From assembly GCA_019307665.1 (NCBI GenBank), contig JAFDJC010000028.1:1-16398 (forward strand): a DNA stretch of 16,398 bases, in the 5' to 3' direction. Position numbers and translations under genes: made by a program. Below are positions 13,853-16,398 of this stretch, one piece after another. Each line of letters opens with the position of its first letter. The first letter of the stretch is position 1. Origin of the DNA: Deltaproteobacteria bacterium. Lineage in GTDB: Bacteria; Desulfobacterota; Desulfobacteria; Desulfobacterales; SURF-7. The notes below the pieces were generated by a model. That model was not told where the DNA came from. It did no database searches and saw only the letters and a program-made list of their open reading frames with translations.

Positions 13853-14896
13853 TTACTCAAATCCATATTTTCTTTTGATCTCTTGAGATACTTCCCTTGT
13901 CATTTTGAAAGCCAGGTCAGATTGCTCATCTGATAATAGTACCGTTTCACAGGAAGGTAATATCCACGAAGAGGAAACCAGTAGCTCCTCTTCAATTCCT
14001 TTGCTGACAAATAGATCAATATTTTTCTGCAATTTTTCCACAAGGCTCTCAACGCTTTCTTCAGAAAGAAAATCATCAATTACAGGGACAATGCCCCAGC
14101 CAAGCATTCCACCATTTTCAAGAAACTTTTGAAGTTCCTTAGCGTATAAAGCCACCTTCTCTCCATGCTGATAGGCATCAAAGTTTATAACATCCACATT
14201 AGACTCTGTGAGGATTGTCCAGTCTATGTTTGCACAGCAATGAACCCAGGTTAGACACTTCAAGTCTGTAAATCCCTCATTGATAGCACTTATTATCTCT
14301 TCTCGGTTTCCAGTTCCTCCGGCAGAGGTGAAACTCACCAGAGTTGTTTCAGGTAAATCCGCTACGATTTCAACCCCTGGAATATCCTGCCGTATTTTCT
14401 GTTCTAACCACCTTGTCTTCATATTAACTGCCTTTATAAGAACATCCCGAAGAGTTTCATGCTGAATGGCAGGTTTACCATCGACCTGTGGCAGCATATC
14501 CCCTATCAATACCGGGCCTGCAGTGTGGAAAACGACCCATTTCATTGCAGCGGGACGATCTTCTTTCAGCCTTTCAAGCATTGAATGAAAAAAAGGTGCG
14601 GCCTTTGGAGTCGTAGCAAAATACTCAAGATCTTGTTGCTCATATTTATCATAAAACTCAAGAAGCTCCTGTTCTTTTTCTTCTGGAGGTGCCATATACA
14701 TTTGTTTCTTTTCACGATCGATGACAAGACAAGGAACTCCCTCAAACAGCCATCGAAAACTTCTGGTCATGACAGGCAGACAGGGGGCTTCTGGAAAGTT
14801 TTCAAGGATCACCTGATGGGTTTTTTTCATGTCACGATAGGGAACGGCTGCCATCATTGTTGCTGCGAAATTCGGTTTTATAAATTCTTTTTCCAT
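13853..14896 (-). CDS. UroD/MetE-superfamily protein, putative zinc-dependent methyltransferase
   Basis: Product of 347 residues with the pattern of the uroporphyrinogen decarboxylase / cobalamin-independent methionine synthase TIM-barrel superfamily. WVHCCANIDW (217-226) provides a His-x-Cys pair (H219, C221) and ILPSCET (312-318) a later Cys (C316). The HxC...C set is the zinc site that binds the thiol substrate in MetE and in the corrinoid-dependent MtaA/MtbA methyltransferases. GWGIVPVIDDF and the C-terminal EVSQEIKRKYGF are also family-like. True UroD lacks this zinc set, so haem synthesis is unlikely. The length is close to MtaA (about 340) and well under MetE. AAGGGG precedes ATG 14896. 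No corrinoid protein or activator is adjacent, so substrate and methyl donor are unknown. No signal peptide; cytosolic. Confidence 0.75.
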   Translation of the reverse strand: MEKEFIKPNFAATMMAAVPYRDMKKTHQVILENFPEAPCLPVMTRSFRWLFEGVPCLVIDREKKQMYMAPPEEKEQELLEFYDKYEQQDLEYFATTPKAAPFFHSMLERLKEDRPAAMKWVVFHTAGPVLIGDMLPQVDGKPAIQHETLRDVLIKAVNMKTRWLEQKIRQDIPGVEIVADLPETTLVSFTSAGGTGNREEIISAINEGFTDLKCLTWVHCCANIDWTILTESNVDVINFDAYQHGEKVALYAKELQKFLENGGMLGWGIVPVIDDFLSEESVESLVEKLQKNIDLFVSKGIEEELLVSSSWILPSCETVLLSDEQSDLAFKMTREVSQEIKRKYGFE

Positions 14897-14921
14897 CGCT
14901 TACCCCTTTTTCTAATCTCTA

Positions 14922-15014
14922 TTAAAGAGATACCTCACCCTTACCATACTTCTCATACTTCCAGAGTTTCTTCTTACAGGCAGCGCATTTAATGGTTAGC
15001 AATAGTTTTCCCAT
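14922..15014 (-). pseudogene. truncated zinc-ribbon protein (30 aa), coupled to the HNH gene
   Basis: ATG (15014-15012) overlaps the HNH stop as TAATG and has AAAGGA just upstream, so the pair is translationally coupled. The product reads MGKLLLTIKCAACKKKLWKY, then EKYGKGEVSL and stop. Full-length relatives that I recall start (M)IKCxxCKxKLWKYxKxGxGxVLRCHK and go on for some 40 more residues to a second Cys pair. Only the first CxxC is left here, so no zinc ribbon can close. It is best read as a relic whose 3' part was lost just before the UroD/MetE-like gene. Confidence 0.55.
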
Positions 15015-15464
15015 TAATCCTTTCTGAAGTCAGTACTATCCTTATTCCCCTTTGCCAAATTACATTTTTGACATAAGACCTGAAGATTATCGTATTTCGT
15101 CTTACCACCTTTTGACCGTGGCACTATATGGTCAACATGCAAAGGACGTTCTTTCTTCGTAGCACCACAGAGAGCGCAACGACCACCAGATTCTTTGAGA
15201 ATTCTATAGTAAAGACTATCAGGCACAGGATCTTTGTCCAGCATTCTATAATCCCATATGCTCAGACCTCTCTTGACAATAAACTCTTGAAGCTTCTGCT
15301 TTCATAGCATCTTCACTTTAGCCTTCTGCTCAAATGTGAGCTTCTTTAAATTTAAAGAGACCAGATCGTTTTCCCTATTTGGGGGTCAGTTTTAGGTTAG
15401 CGAAACTAATATGACTCATACTCATACGGTTTTCAATAAAGTCTATGAGATCATTAAATTCCAC
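15014..15464 (-). pseudogene. HNH endonuclease gene, internally deleted and interrupted
   Basis: The C-terminal HNH domain is intact: GGRCALCGATKKERPLHVDH, IVPRSKGGKTKYDNLQVLCQ and KCNLAKGNKDSTDFRKD, with two CxxC pairs and the HVDH core. A short ORF from ATG 15244 would encode only this domain (76 residues). The same frame extends upstream through RGLSIWDYR and LKKLTFEQKAKVKML but is broken by one TGA at 15304-15302. Further upstream a good start exists: AAGGGG and then GTG 15464, encoding MEFNDLIDFIENRMSMSHI, which is the N-terminus typical of this HNH family. It is in another frame and is separated from the C-terminal part by a short scar at about 15382-15405. The middle (roughly 100 residues in relatives) is missing. 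The small HNH ORF may still be translated. Confidence 0.7.
15382..15398 (+). repeat. left copy of a 17-bp inverted repeat
   Basis: GGGGTCAGTTTTAGGTT is the reverse complement of 16373-16389 with one mismatch (16 of 17). It sits exactly at the break inside the HNH gene. Together the copies bound a 1,008-bp segment with the HNH 5' end and the racemase gene. I do not recognise them as ends of a named element. Confidence 0.7.
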
Positions 15465-15666
15465 AGGAATCCCCTTGTCTCAAATTTTTCGTTGAATAAA
15501 GTGTATTCTTTCTGTTGATAGCAACTGAACAGATATGTTTAATAAACATTTGTGTCAAGAAATTAAATATGTTACAGAATCGTCAACGTTAAGTATTGAA
15601 GTTGAATCATCATCGGTCAACGAATGAAATATTATTGAATTATATTGCAGACAAGCACGGAGCATT

Positions 15667-16356
15667 ATGAAAACTATAGGTCTTTTAGGTGGAATGAGTT
15701 GGGAGAGCACGGTTGGTTATTATCGAGCGATAAATGAGGGTGTAAAGAAATCGCTTGGTGGTTTGCACTCAGCAAAGATTATTCTCCACAGCGTGGATTT
15801 TGATCCAATAGAGAAACTACAACAAAAAGGCGATTGGGAAGGAACGACAAAAATACTTTCAGAAGCAGCTCTTAGCATCCAAGCAGCTGGTGCAGACTTC
15901 TTGCTTATTTGCACAAATACAATGCACAAAGTAGCGCCTGAGATAGAAAAAGCTATAGAAATTCCTTTGCTGCATATTGCTGATGCAACAGCTGAGCATC
16001 TCACTAATAATAGCATTAGCAAGGTAGGTCTATTAGGCACCGCTTTTACTATGGAGCATGATTTCTACAAGGGACGTTTGATCGAGAAATATGGATTAGA
16101 GGTTCTTGTACCTAATGATAGGGATAGAAATATTATTCATAATGTAATTTATCAGGAGCTTTGTTTGGGACAAAGGATTGAAAGCTCTAAAGCAGAATAT
16201 CTTAGGATTATAGAACATTTATCTGATCAGGGAGCTGAAGCAGTAATATTAGGTTGTACAGAGATTGGCATGTTAGTTAGTCAAGCCGATACAAAAGTGG
16301 AACTGTGTGACACAACTACCATACATGCTGAAAAGGCAGTTGACTATGCAATATAA
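15667..16356 (+). CDS. aspartate/glutamate racemase family amino-acid racemase
   Basis: Product of 229 residues, a full-length member of the pyridoxal-independent Asp/Glu racemase family (YgeA/RacX type). GLLGGMSWEST opens the first barrel half. ICTNTMHK holds Cys82 and ILGCTEI holds Cys197, the two acid/base cysteines that take the alpha proton from opposite faces. It interconverts L- and D-amino acids in the cytosol, which supplies D-amino acids for the cell wall or other uses. The YgeA branch has broad specificity, so the substrate is not certain. The start ATG 15667 has GGAG at 15659-15662. It is a single-gene unit, divergent from the broken HNH gene, and lies between the two 17-bp inverted repeats. 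The low GC resembles its surroundings. Confidence 0.93.
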   Translation: MKTIGLLGGMSWESTVGYYRAINEGVKKSLGGLHSAKIILHSVDFDPIEKLQQKGDWEGTTKILSEAALSIQAAGADFLLICTNTMHKVAPEIEKAIEIPLLHIADATAEHLTNNSISKVGLLGTAFTMEHDFYKGRLIEKYGLEVLVPNDRDRNIIHNVIYQELCLGQRIESSKAEYLRIIEHLSDQGAEAVILGCTEIGMLVSQADTKVELCDTTTIHAEKAVDYAI

Positions 16357-16372
16357 AAAGCATCGAAATGAC

Positions 16373-16389
16373 AACCTAAAATTGACCCC
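16373..16389 (-). repeat. right copy of a 17-bp inverted repeat
   Basis: AACCTAAAATTGACCCC lies 16 bp after the racemase stop and pairs with 15382-15398 with one mismatch. Read on the minus strand it gives GGGGTCAATTTTAGGTT. The window ends nine bases later, so its outer flank cannot be judged. Confidence 0.7.
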
Positions 16390-16398
16390 TAACGACAA

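Noticed and set aside
15302..15304. In-frame TGA in the HNH gene as a possible selenocysteine codon
   Set aside because: HNH nucleases of this family have no known selenocysteine. The position aligns outside the catalytic domain, and the gene is also broken elsewhere.
16385..16398. CCCCTAACGACAA at the window end, resembling the start of an attC site
   Set aside because: The site would continue beyond the window, and no matching TTAGGGG lies at the 5' side of the racemase gene.

Overview
The window reads as accessory chromosome from an anaerobic Gram-negative bacterium, most likely a sulfate-reducing deltaproteobacterium (Desulfobacterota). This placement is inference. It rests on an FdhD formate dehydrogenase accessory protein, a type IV pilin behind a sigma-54 promoter, an outer-membrane-type lipoprotein, an OmpA-type domain and moderate-to-low GC. 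No rRNA or tRNA gene was seen.

Layout. 1-998: 3' part of an AAA+/DUF4143 ATPase. 1082-5643: a tight same-strand run of endonuclease III (nth), a glyoxalase II-like metallo-beta-lactamase-fold hydrolase, an asparagine-synthetase-type amidotransferase, a short GCS2-type glutamate-cysteine-ligase-like protein and a dithiol glutaredoxin. fdhD converges on this run and overlaps its end by 4 bp. 6432-7786: repeat-rich DNA with a pair of small conserved hypothetical genes on the minus strand and one aborted gene start. 7788-8961: what looks like a single integron gene cassette carrying an RsgA-type GTPase, with a complete attC-like site and no integrase in the window. 8967-9449: the C-terminal part of an OmpA-family protein, starting at the cassette junction. 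9762-11747: a large lipoprotein of unknown function. 12298-12778: sigma-54 promoter and PilA-like pilin, followed by an IS630-type transposase fragment. 13314-15464 (minus strand): a GIY-YIG-like protein, a UroD/MetE-superfamily protein with a His-x-Cys...Cys zinc motif, a 30-residue remnant of a zinc-ribbon protein and a broken HNH endonuclease. 15667-16356: an aspartate/glutamate racemase. A near-identical 17-bp inverted repeat encloses the 5' end of the HNH gene and the racemase.

How the genes may work together. The most coherent group is 1767-5643. A GCS2-type ligase would join glutamate to an amine such as cysteine. A glutamine-dependent amidotransferase could amidate a carboxylate. Glutaredoxin and a glyoxalase II-like hydrolase are classic users of a glutathione-like thiol. 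No glutathione synthetase is present. I therefore suggest, as a hypothesis only, that this operon makes and uses an amidated gamma-glutamyl thiol, comparable to the glutathione amide of purple sulfur bacteria. The second notable item is the solitary rsgA cassette. The right-hand third looks like a graveyard of small mobile or hypothetical genes.
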